NCBI GenBank assembly: GCA_006538405.1
Contig: BJKQ01000005.1
Coordinates: forward strand, 2,356,001 to 2,420,000
Source of the DNA: Hansfordia pulvinata
Lineage: Eukaryota > Ascomycota > Sordariomycetes > Xylariales
Direction of reading: 5' to 3'
DNA: 64,000 nt
In this document: one piece after another, positions 37,343-47,810 of the stretch
Numbering within the stretch: the stretch's first letter is position 1
Layout of the letters: every line of letters begins with the position of its first letter
Made by a program: the position numbers and the translations under genes
Notes under the pieces: model-generated
Told to the model about the DNA's origin: nothing
The model's database searches: none
What the model saw: the letters and a program-made list of their open reading frames with translations, nothing else

Positions 37343-37852
37343 CCTTACGGCGCGGGGGTGGGAATGGTGACCGTTTTCAGGGTTTCAAAATAGAATGAAA
37401 ATACAGCCCCATGAAAGTATTTATGTTACCTCTTTCATATAAAGAAACCTTTACAATACCCGTTTTTATATGAAATTTATTTTCAGGCCTTAAAATCAAT
37501 AAAATTACTTACTTAAGGAAGGTACTACCAGGCAGCTGAAAAGATGGGCTATCTGGCCAGTCTCCCACACTAGAATTTCAGAAGTAGTTTCATTAGATGC
37601 AGAATGAAAAGTTCACCCTGGTAGAGCAGAGGGGGCACAGAGTGGTAGTGGTGGTGGTGGTGTCATTGCTCAATTGGTTATGATTCTAGGGGTGGTACAG
37701 GCTGGTGCAGGCAGTAGAATGCAGGCAGGGGTGGCTGGCTAGAATGGATTTTGAACTGGAAGAGGTAACATGAATACTTTCGCGAGACTGGCATTCTAAG
37801 GGTCGAATTGGTCACCATCATCGTTTTCAAACACCCCCTCCGCGCCGTAAGG
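37343..37852. mobile_element. MITE, 510 bp, flanked by TA
   Basis: Both ends read CCTTACGGCGCGG inward (13 bp identical, imperfect beyond), and TA follows directly outside each end (37341-37342 and 37853-37854). This is the structure of a non-autonomous Tc1/mariner-type element. The inside is AT-richer than its surroundings, has a GGT-rich simple stretch and no coding potential. Its ends differ from those of the mariner copy at 8766, so another element family would have mobilised it. It lies 78 bp downstream of the stop codon of the next gene. Confidence 0.72.
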
Positions 37853-37929
37853 TATGCTTCAACACTTCCCAAGTACCTCCAATACAGTCGGGTCTCACCA
37901 CGGACTGCAACCTCTTCAGCCCTTGCTCG

Positions 37930-38946
37930 TCACAGGGGTCTCTTGCACTTGACGTCAACAACAACCAGCATCTCGTAGTCCTCGAGCCCCGCGTCCGCGC
38001 CCACCACCAGCCTCGGCTCAAGTAAGCATCCGGCACCACGCCTGCCGCCCCTTTCGGCCGTGGCGGCGGTGTCGGTCTCCGCTTCAGCACGAGAGCCGAC
38101 AACGTGCCTCCTGAAGCAGGGTTCGAAGACGTCCCAGTCCGCCCGGGGCCCGGCCCAGAAGATCGCCCTGACCCCCCCAGCAGCGTCGGCGTCCGCCCCC
38201 TCGCCCCCTGAGCGCGCCGCCACGAGGGCCAGGTACTCGTCCACGAGGTGCGGCTGGCGGGGGTACACGAAGAGCAGGGCGACTACGTCGTCTCTTCTTC
38301 TTCCGCCCGTCTCTTCTCCTTCTTCTTCTCCTCCTTCTTCTCCGTCTCCTTCATCGTCACCCTCCTCCTCCCCCTCCTCCTCCACATCGTCCTCCTCTTC
38401 TTCCCGGCCTGGAGCCAACAAAGCCCGGCCGCCAGGAGGAGAGGTCCCGGCCCTCCTCCCCCTCCTCCTCCCCCCGCTCCGCCGCCGCGACAGCCAGGGC
38501 GAGACCTCGAAGGAGCCGCGCACGGCGCCGCAGGCCCGCGGCGGCAGGTAGCGGTTGACCGGCGGGGCGCCGGGGCGGGGCTGGCGGACCTCGACGCCGG
38601 CGACGCCGAGGCCGGGGCGCGAAGGGCCCGGCGGCCGGGCGCGGCCGGGCGACGACGACGACAGGCGGGCCTGCAGGAGCGCCTCGAGCAGGCCCGTGCC
38701 GCTGCCCACGGACAGGGCGAGGGGTGCGGCGCGGGTTGTTGGGTGGTCGCCGCTGCCGCTGCTGCTGCTGCTCTCCTCGGCTGTGGGTGACGGCGACGAC
38801 GACGGCGGCGGCGGCGGCGGCGGCGGCAACGACGATAGCAGCTCGGCGGCCAGGATGTCGAGGAGTGTTGTGGACAGGCTGAGACAGCAGTCCGGGTGCC
38901 TGGAGGGGGTTGTCGTGAGGGGTGGTAAGGGTAAGGGACTGGCCAT
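37930..38946 (-). CDS. Hypothetical protein with Rossmann-like Gly motif
   Basis: A 338-residue intronless protein. After a low-complexity start (eight Pro, then Ser/Glu runs) comes LALSVGSGTGLLEALL (residues 76-91), which resembles motif I of SAM-dependent methyltransferases. A conserved-looking VNRYLPPRA follows, then a strongly acidic insert of about 30 residues at 180-212. The C-terminal half has DDVVALLFVYPRQPHLVDEY and YEMLVVVDVKCK, which look like beta strands of a Rossmann fold. I think it is a methyltransferase-like protein, but no catalytic motif is certain. The low-complexity segments are encoded by pyrimidine-rich DNA and may vary in length between strains. Confidence 0.6.
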   Translation of the reverse strand: MASPLPLPPLTTTPSRHPDCCLSLSTTLLDILAAELLSSLPPPPPPPPSSSPSPTAEESSSSSGSGDHPTTRAAPLALSVGSGTGLLEALLQARLSSSSPGRARPPGPSRPGLGVAGVEVRQPRPGAPPVNRYLPPRACGAVRGSFEVSPWLSRRRSGGRRRGRRAGTSPPGGRALLAPGREEEEDDVEEEGEEEGDDEGDGEEGGEEEGEETGGRRRDDVVALLFVYPRQPHLVDEYLALVAARSGGEGADADAAGGVRAIFWAGPRADWDVFEPCFRRHVVGSRAEAETDTAATAERGGRRGAGCLLEPRLVVGADAGLEDYEMLVVVDVKCKRPL

Positions 38947-39108
38947 GGTGTGTGAGCTTGTTTGTATGGATCAGGAGTTTGAAGTTGGTAGAGAAATGCA
39001 GCATAGTTGAGTTGAGCAAACCGCTGAAGAGAGAGAGAGAGAGAGAGAGAGACAGAGCACGGCAAAAAGCAGACAACCCGCTCCAAGAGACCAGACGTTG
39101 CACATGGC

Positions 39109-39112
39109 AAAA
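39109..39112 (-). terminator. Pol III terminator of tRNA pair
   Basis: On the minus strand TTTT starts five bases after the 3' end of tRNA-Glu, as expected for RNA polymerase III. No T4 occurs between the two tRNA genes. Confidence 0.6.
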
Positions 39113-39117
39113 GAAAC

Positions 39118-39188
39118 TCCGAATCGGGGAATCGAACCCCGGGCTTGACGGTGAGAGCGTCAAATGTTAGCCACTACACCAATTCGGA
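39118..39188 (-). tRNA. tRNA-Glu(CTC): tRNA-Glu (CUC)
   Basis: The acceptor arms TCCGAAT and ATTCGGA pair fully. The D-arm region reads GGTGTAGTGGCTAAC, the anticodon stem-loop is TGACG-CTCTCAC-CGTCA with anticodon CTC, and the T arm contains GGTTCGATTCC. No intron. It lies five bases downstream of tRNA-Leu. Confidence 0.96.
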
Positions 39189-39193
39189 AAGGA

Positions 39194-39291
39194 TGATGAG
39201 AGTGGGATTCGAACCCACGCGGATTGCTCCATGAGGAAACTGTGCTAAGGTGACCTTAACCTCACGCCATAACCAACTCGGCCATCTCACC
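39194..39291 (-). tRNA. tRNA-Leu(AAG): tRNA-Leu (AAG) with 16-nt intron
   Basis: A class II tRNA. Acceptor GGTGAGA pairs with TCTCATC, the D-arm is GGCCGAGTTGGTTATGGC, the anticodon stem TGAGG/CCTCA, the variable arm has GGA/TCC, and the T arm is GTGGGTTCGAATCCCAC. The anticodon loop is interrupted one base after anticodon AAG by an intron at 39238-39253. The intron contains CCTTA, complementary to TAAGG of the anticodon region, as in typical fungal tRNA precursors. Confidence 0.95.
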
Positions 39292-41000
39292 AGATCTTGC
39301 GGTTGTTGTTGAAGAAAGTCAGCTTATGCTTCTATAATACACGCAAACAAAGACAGCACCAAGCGAAGGAAGTCGCAACCTGTGGCATCAGCAGCGGCCC
39401 CGGGTCTCTGGCTCTGGAAGGAACGAAGGGGCAGTGACGGTACCTTACCTACATATGTACCTTGCCTTACCAGGTATCAATGAACTTGATCCGTGTACCT
39501 TAGACGTTAGGTTGTCTTCAAACTTCCTTCTAGCTGTTTCCCTCAAACAAATGCTTCTTCTTCGGTGGTCACCACCCAATGATCCGCCACATTTAACGCC
39601 CACGCCACGACTTCGCCTACCCACGCAAACACATGAGAGTACGGCACTTTCGAAACTTCGCCCCTATCGCGTCTGCCAGTAAGGCGACCAGGCCGCTGGG
39701 AAACAAGGCGGGAACTGTCTGGCATGAACCTACGAGTATGACCCAGACCACCCTCGCATTCCCGACTTCCACGCTGACGAGTACCACTATACTCGGCCGG
39801 ACGAATAATCCCAGCGCTGGGGATTTTCCACAACTCTGATAGATCCCAGTCGTCTGTGGACCCGTGGCCGCCCTACTCGGAACCAGGCACCAGGCTTGCA
39901 GGGGTGCCCAGCAAACGACTCGTACTCCTTTCCACTCGAACTTAACAAGGAGGCCCTCCTGTTGGGTGCTCTGATTCCAGAAGGGAAATGCCCCAGACGA
40001 AATGACTCCAGGGACAGAGAAATTCAACAAAGCGCACATGTTCGATCCGTGCCAAGCGCAACGTATCAATCATAAAACCTCAGCACCAAAATCGCGTCAG
40101 CCTTCGTCATCATACTACAATGAGGCTGAATCAATACCACCTGCAAACGCCAGGGGCTCATGACTGCCGTTCGTCAGAGGCTGGCTGATAGCCGCTCCCC
40201 TCCAGGGTGTGGTAACCCGAACGCGCCGATGCAACTGTGTGAGGAGCCCCCTTGCGTTTCGAGTAGGGAAGTCGGCGCCTGTGATTCCAACGCCCGGGAT
40301 GAGGTCAGGGGCATCAGGATAGCTCGGCGCCCAGTCTCTACCGCCCACGAGGCCGGCATGCCGCCGCGCTTTTCCATCATTCCATGTCGGCGATCAGAGA
40401 CATCTGGGGTGCGAAACCCGACCCCGGCAGCGAACCCGCCCTCACCAACTTTCGCGAACTCAGCCCGTCCTGAATGGCTGGGGGGTTGCTGTTTCGAGAA
40501 GCACTAGATTGCAGCTCGCCAGCAAGGTCCGCAGGACATCACATGGGATGGCATTTCCCGGGTCTCTGGCGGGCTGCATGGCCCCCCCACACCGCCATGG
40601 GTGTTTAATCGACTTGAAACCAAGGCCCTCCCTCTTCGACTATTCAGCCGAGTGAACGGCACGGAGCCGCCCTCCGGGCCTGTTTGGTCAAGTGGCCGCC
40701 ACGAGCACGACCAGCAACTTGGCCGTGATATAAGATGTGTCCGTCTTCTCAGGACGCCAGAGTCACCTCGAGTCAGCACACTTCATCGCGCCATCAACAC
40801 TGTAGCATCAAGGCAAAGCCCGGAGCTCTGTCCTTTCTAGACCCATTCGTTCATTGTTTTTATCATTAGAATATCTCAAGCACTGTTGCTCGTGGCCCGG
40901 CTGCCCATCTTCCGTTACGTCTCTAAATTTCTTTCATTGCCCTGTCATTAGAGAACTCACACCAGGCCTTCTCGGTCCGAAACCCCACGAAAAAACGGAA
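39292..41000. other. Intergenic region
   Basis: No supported gene. TACGAGTA occurs at 39731. A TATA-like ATATAAG at 40728-40734 lies about 270 bp upstream of the LPMO-like gene and may be part of its promoter. Confidence 0.5.
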
Positions 41001-41756
41001 ATGCCCTCCATGTACGCTGTCGCTATCTCTGCCGCTCTCGCGGGCCTGCTGCCTGCCGTCGCTGGCCACGGGCTGATCACCAGCCCGACCCCCCGCACCC
41101 CGGGCGATGCCATGTCGGCCGCCTGCGGAGAGCAGGTGTACAACAACCAAAAGTCGGACAGCTACGGTAAGACCCCCTTCCCCTCGTAAAGTCTGCCACA
41201 TGATTTGAGGGCCGCAATTCAGGCTCAAGCGGAGAAGAGTCACCACGAAACTGACTTTTGAAAACCCCACCCACTGCCTTTAGGGAATGTCCAAGGTGAG
41301 CTGCAGGTCGCAGCCAACCAGAACGACTACAAGGCGGACGAGTGCAACATATGGCTGTGCAAGGGGTACAAGTTCGCGGACAGCGCGCCCGCGGCCCTGC
41401 AGACCTTCTCGGCGGGCCAGAGCGTGCCCATCGTCGTCGACATCCGCGCCCCGCACACGGGCTCCGCCAACGTCTCCGTCGTCAGCACCAAGACGGGCGC
41501 CGTCATCGGCCAGCCCCTCAAGACCTGGGACGTCTACGCCTCGGTCGAGTCCGAGATCCCCGCCTCCGACAAGAGCTTCAGCGTCACCATCCCCGACGGC
41601 CTCGAGTCCCAGTGCGCCACCGCCGGCGACTGCGTCGTCCAGTGGTGGTGGAACGCCGCCAGCATCGACCAGACCTACGAGTCGTGCATCGATTTCGTCA
41701 TTGGCAGCGGCGGTTCCAAGAAGAAGCGCCACCCGCGCGACCTCACCATGGCCTAG
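41001..41756 (+). CDS. Secreted LPMO-like (chitin-binding type 4-like) protein
   Basis: A 212-residue secreted protein in two exons, 41001-41166 and 41284-41756, with a 117-bp intron. A signal peptide ends in AVAG, leaving His23 as the first mature residue. That is the hallmark of copper-dependent lytic polysaccharide monooxygenases, whose N-terminal His forms half of the histidine brace. HGLITSPTPRTPGDA follows. A second candidate copper ligand is His113 in RAPHTGSANVSVV. Six Cys could make three disulfides, and QWWWNAASIDQTYESC gives the end of the beta sandwich. The tail is basic (KKKRHPRD). I read it as a fungal LPMO-like or chitin-binding protein of uncertain AA family. Substrate and activity are inferred. 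It is convergent with the P450 gene. Confidence 0.82.
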
Positions 41757-42144
41757 ATGGGCCATACGGGCTTCTGGCTACGTACGTCCGCGTCCCTCCT
41801 ATACCGCAACCTCGGCCAAGAGCCGAGAGCCGGACTTGCGTAGGAACACTTCCAGGGCACAACCCAGTTCGGATCACTGGTCATAGACCAGGGAGATATT
41901 TACGATTTCGTTTCGTTTGTACATCACTTTAGATATCCTTCTTCTGTCAAAGACGCGTGTTGGGATTTTGATTCCAGGTCCATTTCACTCGTGGCGAGCA
42001 CAAAGCTGTTGACTAGATAGTTACCAAGGGCGCTGTGCCATTCTCGTCGACAAGCCCTACGCCACCCGGTCACGAAAAGCCGGTGTGTTGTGTTTGTCTT
42101 GAGTCTCCATATAGTCAAACAAGCGAGCACAAGACCAACCGAGC
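41757..42144. other. Convergent intergenic spacer
   Basis: 388 bp between two converging stop codons; presumably 3' UTRs. Nothing else seen. Confidence 0.5.
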
Positions 42145-44113
42145 TCATTTACTCGGCGTGAAGACCATGCTCAGAGGCGTAGGGACGCTGGTGAAGGTAT
42201 CCAAGGCGCCGTGCTCAAAGACCTCCGAGTCCTCGCCCGGCGCGAACGCGACGTCGTAACGCAGCGCGGCCCTGCTCAACACCATACGCAGTTCCATGTA
42301 TGAGAGCTGCTTGCCGGGGCAGCTGTAGGGCCCGCGGCTGAAGGCGATGAAGGGGCTCTTCTCCGGCGACTCGCTGGCCCAGCGCTCAGGAACAAACTCG
42401 CGCGCCCGCTCCCACCACCGTTCGTCTCGGTGGAGTGTGTAGCACGGCACTGACACGATGGTGTCGCCCGGTATGTACTGCTCGTCAATAGTGAGGCCTT
42501 CAGGGGGCGTCATGCGCTGCAAGCCAACCGGTGTTGATGGCCGCAGACGCAGCGTTTCCGTGATCACCCAGTTCAGATAGTCAATGTCCTTGATCTTGTC
42601 GTACGTCCACTCGGCCTCGCCTCCGGGCACTGCCGCCCGCACCGCCTGCTGCAGCTTTCGATACACATCAGGGTTCTTGCACAGGAGGTAGAACCTGTCG
42701 CCAGTCAGTCAGAACGAGTGCTGGGGCACTACTGGGAGTTGTTCTCCACTTACAGATTCGTGTTGGCAGTGCTTGTCGTGTCGCTAGTCCCAAGTCAGCT
42801 ATCTCGTCTCTTTACCAAAGTCCCGTATTATACGACCGAACATACCTTCCGGCGACAACGAGGAGACGCGAGTCTTCCTCAAGCGCAGTCTCGCCAGGAG
42901 GAGCAGAGCGATCGTTCTCATCGCTGGCCCTGATCAGCCATGAGATGATGTCTTGCGGGTCGCTCCTGTAGCGCTGGTCTCTGTCTTCGAGGTCCTAGTG
43001 CTAGTGTCAGCGCACAGTGCCGGAGAGAGGCGCCAGCCGACGGGACTCACCTTCTTCTTGGCGTGCAATTCACGGTGCGACCAGTCGACAAAGTCATTGT
43101 AACCGCCGGCTATGCCGGGTATCTTACTCGCGATGGCCAGCAACCAGGGCATGGTAGCGACAACGGCGATGAGCTTCATGCTTTCACGCAGCCCTTTGAC
43201 GGCAATGTGGATCTTGTCGGACTTGAGCATGTCGAAGTCCTTGGAGAAGCCTACACTGGGGTCAGTACATCTTTCCGCTGTTTGTTTCCCCATGCTGCAG
43301 CAGGAGTTTCTCACCGATATCGCCCATGACGTCGAACCCAAGCATGCCGCAATACCTCGTGATATCGACCGGCTTTCCGGTACCAATGCGCTCAAGTAAC
43401 GCGCTCACTCTAGCGTTGATGCGTGGCGCGTATATCGATAGTGCTGGGAAGAGTTGAGCATGCAAATCCCCGGCCTGGGCGTGTATAGCGGTTCACTCAC
43501 CTTTGGTGCTGAAGCCTCTATCCCATGCTCTCCGACGAAGACGGTGCTCGTCAAAGTCGCGGCACTGCATGATGGAGATCTTGCCGACATTGTCTCCCGC
43601 ATGGCTATACCAGGGACCTTTGAGAAGCCCCTTGCTCGAGGTGCCGTAGATCTTGTGAATGGCCGATGGGCGGTTGATGGACACTTCGCGCGGGCCCACG
43701 CGGACAAAGTCGCCGTACCTCTCGTGCAGCATCTCCACGTGCTTGTCGTTTTGCAGGGTTTTGGCGGCCACCTTCATGTTGTAGAGTCTGGAGAAGCGGG
43801 CCGCGAAGGGGCCAGGGATGCCGCCAAGCCTGTGGAAAAATCCACGATAGACGGCAATACTCGATAGCAGGCCCGCCACAAAGGTTGTACCAACCAAGTA
43901 GGTCCGGGCCAGTGCGATCCAGACGCCATAGCCAGCACTCTTGTAGCCGAAGAAGAGCGCGGCGAGGGAGCCATAGTAGGAGAGAAGCAGCTTCCATCCC
44001 TGGTTGTCAATCTCAAAGGGACGAATCGCTTGGTGGAACAAAGCCCCCAGAAGCGCTGCCGCCGCCGCGGTGGATGGCGCCGAGGCGCAGAGAATGGACT
44101 GCGGGTCGATCAT
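42145..44113 (-). CDS. Cytochrome P450 with 30-nt microexon
   Basis: A microsomal P450 of 556 residues in six exons: 44113-43501, 43443-43315, 43250-43051, 42994-42846, 42783-42754 and 42694-42145. All five introns are 56-64 bp and GT-AG. Several N-terminal hydrophobic segments precede the hinge GGIPGPF. The oxygen-binding I-helix motif AGSDTT is at residues 362-367 and ETLR at 420-423. PERW follows, and the heme loop FSRGPYSCPGK has Cys499 as the iron ligand. The Asp-Thr-Thr of the I helix is encoded by a 30-nt exon. By overall sequence it resembles fungal P450s named benzoate 4-monooxygenase or tryprostatin B 6-hydroxylase-like; substrate unknown. No core biosynthetic enzyme lies nearby. 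No frameshift is present. Confidence 0.92.
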
Positions 44114-45654
44114 GGTGGCTGGCGCTCAGAACGAGGTGTAAGTCGCAAACGAGGACAAAGGCTCCGGTTGCCTGCTCCCGCCTCTGTCTTGTTCCGCACG
44201 CTGCTCGAGCTGTAGATGCTCCGTAGAACGCGACTGGCGAGAGGTCAAGAAGAATGGTTTTGTGTGATTTTTAATGTCGGCAGTCTTTCTCGATAGGTCG
44301 TACGGCTCGCAGAGATGCATCAACAGGGCTCCCCCGCAGCCCTGGTAAGACCCATGGCACTATAGCGTCCTCGCACTCCCTGAACGGGGCAGAGGAGCGA
44401 GTCGGTGTGCCGTGCGGAGGGGGCACCAGTCAAGGGGGGAAGCCTGGGACAGGGGTCCGGACTGACGAGCAGTCTCCCTACCCGTGGCCTGTGGGCAGAT
44501 GACAGAAGCGGAGGTGCGGTGGAGATGGCTGACAGTCAATTTGCGATCATCGTTGCCGGTTGCCATTGTCCCAGGGTGACGGGTGCCCCGCGTGGAGGGG
44601 ATGGCGGACGAGCGTAGCATTGCCGAGGCGACGTGGCAGCGGGGTGGTCTTGCTTTGACCGCTGGTGACACGGGTCGTATGGTATGTAAGATATGCATGC
44701 GGCACGACGTGCGGATGCGGGCATCGAGTGGTTGGCGATAAACGAGGGGTCTTTTTTGTCATTCTGCAGCGAGAAGTCGACTGTTGCGGAGCAGACCCAA
44801 CCTGGTAGCGACCCGCAGTCGACGCTCGTTATTGCAGCTAAAGTTGCAGGGATTCTCGAATGAAATTTCCGTCGAAATGGGTCTGGATGTCCGCAACGAA
44901 AGGATGGGAACCCGGACCGTTCAGAAAGGGGGTGAAGACCAGGCGAGAGACGCGTCGTCGCGCGGAGTATGCGATGCCATGGGGGTCTGGGCTAAAGCTG
45001 GAGTCGTACGGAGTCAATGGATTTGCTGTTGTGCGCTCGACGCGCATTTACCTGCCCCAGACCAGAGAGAGGGGAAGGAAAAGAGCGGAAAGCTCGTGAG
45101 AGATGGTGAAAGGAGGATCAAGAATCGACATGGTGTAGCTAACCGGTACTCCAGACGAGTACCTTCCATTATTCGTGATCAGCTACATCCAATGATGTAC
45201 CTAAGGTATACGCCCAGCCCTGGAGTCCCGACCGTCACAGATGGATCCAGGACACAAGTGAGGTAGGTACATGTATCGATAAATCTACGGCCCCCATCCG
45301 ATTCGCACGATACTGCTGCGGAAGGTGCGTGCGCCAGCGAAGTCCCGGGCAGGCGCGACCCGGCGCGACCCGCTCACGCCGCTCCAACGTTGTGGCCCGT
45401 TCTTTTCCTCTTCGCCTAGCGGCCGACGCCATCATCCAATCGTCGTGGGCCCTTTCTCCTCCCAACCGCCTGGTCCGACGGGCAAGGGCTGCATTCACTG
45501 GGTTAGGTCGTCTTTGGGCATCGCATCGCATCGCAGACCTCATCAGCCATTCTACGCTACGAGTAGCCAGGGATCCGGGATCGTTCAGCTTCACCGTTTC
45601 ATCTGCCTCCGCCGCCAGCAACCACACGCGCGCGCGCACAAGTGTCGTGCGCCC
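44114..45654. other. Divergent intergenic region
   Basis: Holds the promoters of the P450 (leftward) and OB-fold gene (rightward). TACGAGTA at 45558-45565 is 90 bp upstream of the latter. No gene seen between. Confidence 0.5.
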
Positions 45655-46814
45655 ATGCCCACCACCGGCTCGCCTCCCTCGCCCTCGTCCCCCTCGTCGC
45701 CCTCGCACATTGTCCACATCGGCGCCGAGCCCTTCACCACGCAGCCTCTCATCGCCGAGATCTTGCGCACCCGCTATTGCACTCCGGGCTCCATCTTCCT
45801 CGTCGAGGCTCTCGACACGGCCCACACCTCGCCCTCGGAGCGATGGCGCGTTGTTCGACTGGCCCTCGGCGACGGCGAGCTGTGCATCCAGGCTCTCCTC
45901 CCCCCGAGCTGCACCGCTATGTGGACCGCGGCGATGTTGCTGCCGGTTCCTACATCCGGCTCGACAACTTCTGCCTCGAGTCCCTCCAGTCCGAGCCCCC
46001 CACGCGACCCCTGGTCTTCCTCGTCGTTCGGGATCTCGTTCTTGTGGGCTGGAACACCCGGCTGGTTGACCCACCCCACCAGGATCGCGCTTCGCCCGAA
46101 GATGCCTTCTCCCACCTTGAGTCCGACTTCACCGGCGGCTTTGCCAAGCGCGCTGTATTGAGTCCCGCTGCTGCGTCGGAGGAAGCGGCCAAAGACGCGT
46201 CCCACGGCGACGGGCTCCTCGAAGAGCTTGCGAACGCGCCCAGCGACTTTGAAGGCGCAGAGGCTTCGAGAGGCAGTAGTCATCATATCGGCGACAAGCG
46301 CCCCTCGACGAGCAGTGACAACGTGGAGCCTGTCGCTCACAGCACAGCAGCCCCTGCGTCCTCCCATGCAAAGCACTTGGCTTGGCGCAGCACCGACATC
46401 ACCCGGCCCCTTAAGCTCACGAGCCTGAAGGCAATCCCCAACCTGCCTTATAAGCAGAACTGGAGCGTCAATGTCCTTGCCGTTGTGTCCTCTGTCTCTG
46501 ACCTGGAGCCATCCCATCTGCCGCCATACAGCCAGCGGCAAGTTCGCTTGTCGGACCCATCTACTGCTAAGCACGTGCTCTTGACTGTCTTCCTCGACCC
46601 AGCCCAGTTTTGCCCGAGCGTAGGGAGCGTTGTGCTGCTCTTGGGTGTTAAGAACCACAGATTCGACGGTGGCAGCCTGAAGAAGTATGTCAGCGATCGG
46701 CCTCCAGAGGGCACCACTTGGTGGCATGAGAATCCTGACTGGCTCTCGTGGTGCGATGTGTCGGGCTTGACGAGGTGGTGGGCAAGAAGCCAAGCAAACA
46801 CAGCCGTCGGATGA
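45655..46814 (+). CDS. OB-fold-like protein, one frameshift
   Basis: With one base restored this is an intronless protein of about 386 residues. The start at MPTTGSPPSP is followed by HIVHIGAEPFTTQPLIAEIL and a first beta-rich domain (GSIFLVEAL, GSYIRLDNFCLE). A disordered Ser/Glu-rich linker comes next. The second domain has PLKLTSLKAIPNLPYKQNW, VNVLAVVSSVSDLEP and VGSVVLLLGVKNHRFDGGSL, a strand pattern like the OB folds of RPA and telomere single-strand-binding proteins. It ends with a Trp-rich segment. The break is in the C run at 45900-45905: the first 80 or so residues are in one frame and the rest in the next, joined as ALLPP-ELHRYV if one C is added. I infer nucleic-acid binding. The name of the family is unknown to me. 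Confidence 0.72.
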
Positions 46815-47148
46815 TTGCACGGCATGTTTTTCATCTCTTCAGAACAGTGCTGGCAGTAAATATTGCTGGCAGCAATTGGGGTGACAGGGTCAGTTTTCAT
46901 TACTACCTGTACCTATCCACCTAGTCTGAAGCGACGCGGCCCTTTTGCATTGAATGAGCAGCACGGCGTCACATCATGGCAGCTTGATAGTCCCTCGCTG
47001 CGTCATCTATCTTGCTCACGCTGCCCATGCTTCTTCAACTTCTTCCGAGCCACGCCCGCCTCGTCCACTGCGACATCATCGATTCCGTCCGGGGTTTGCC
47101 TTTTTCATCGACAATCCACAAACTCGCCGACTTCTTCAAACCTGCAAA
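46815..47148. other. Spacer upstream of spt4
   Basis: 334 bp holding the 3' UTR of the OB-fold gene and the promoter and leader of spt4. No further feature seen. Confidence 0.5.
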
Positions 47149-47686
47149 ATGGTTCGCGCCGGCCGCCAACCCGACCAGAAACGCGCCTGCAAGGTCTGCG
47201 CCATCGTGCAAACCCGCCTGGTATGTGGCATCCAAGCCTGATCGCCCTCGATCATGCGCGACATCACAGATCGGCGTCAGCCTTCTCATCACCTGCTGAC
47301 CGCTGATAACAGTATTTCAAGACCTACGGCTGTCCCAACTGTGAAGAGGGGCTGCGCCTGGCCGGTGCCGATGACGAAACGCTCAATGCCGTCACCTCCG
47401 ACGACTTCCATGGGCTTGTGACTGTTGCCGACAACACCCGGTCGTATGTAGCCAGGTTTTTCCGCCTGGATGGCTATGTGGCCGGTGTGTACGCCACTGT
47501 CGTCGTTGGCACACTCCCGGAGGAGGCTCGCGAGGATCTGATGGCATGCGGTGTCAAGTACATGCCGTAAGTCGACACCTCAGACCTTGTCCAGACCGAT
47601 CTTGATACTGATGATTCGAGGTGAGCAGGAGAGACGGAACGATGTACCACATCGGCGTCGCTGAATGGGCCAATTCCAAGGCCTAG
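47149..47686 (+). CDS. spt4: Transcription elongation factor Spt4
   Basis: The small subunit of the Spt4-Spt5 (DSIF) complex, which binds RNA polymerase II and aids processive elongation in the nucleus. The product has 127 residues in three exons: 47149-47220, 47313-47566 and 47629-47686, with phases intact at both joins. A C4 zinc finger is formed by C14/C17 (ACKVC) and C31/C34 (CPNC), split by intron 1. The core SDDFHGLVTVADNTRSYVAR and the end GVKYMPRDGTMYH are as expected for the family, and length matches fungal Spt4. Each single exon is short, so the gene is easily missed. Its neighbours are the OB-fold gene upstream in the same direction and a convergent gene downstream. Confidence 0.95.
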
Positions 47687-47810
47687 ATAGGGCTGCATTT
47701 CCGTGGTGATCAGAGGATATCGCCGGCGTTGTTCGTCTTTCCCACGCCTCTGGGCATAGTGCAGGCCTGCAATGAGGCACGTTCTGCCGCGATCCTGGCG
47801 CCGTTGGCCA

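Noticed and set aside
42667..42960. P450 region at first sight frameshifted
   Set aside because: Fully explained by two short introns around a 30-nt exon with correct GT-AG borders and phases.
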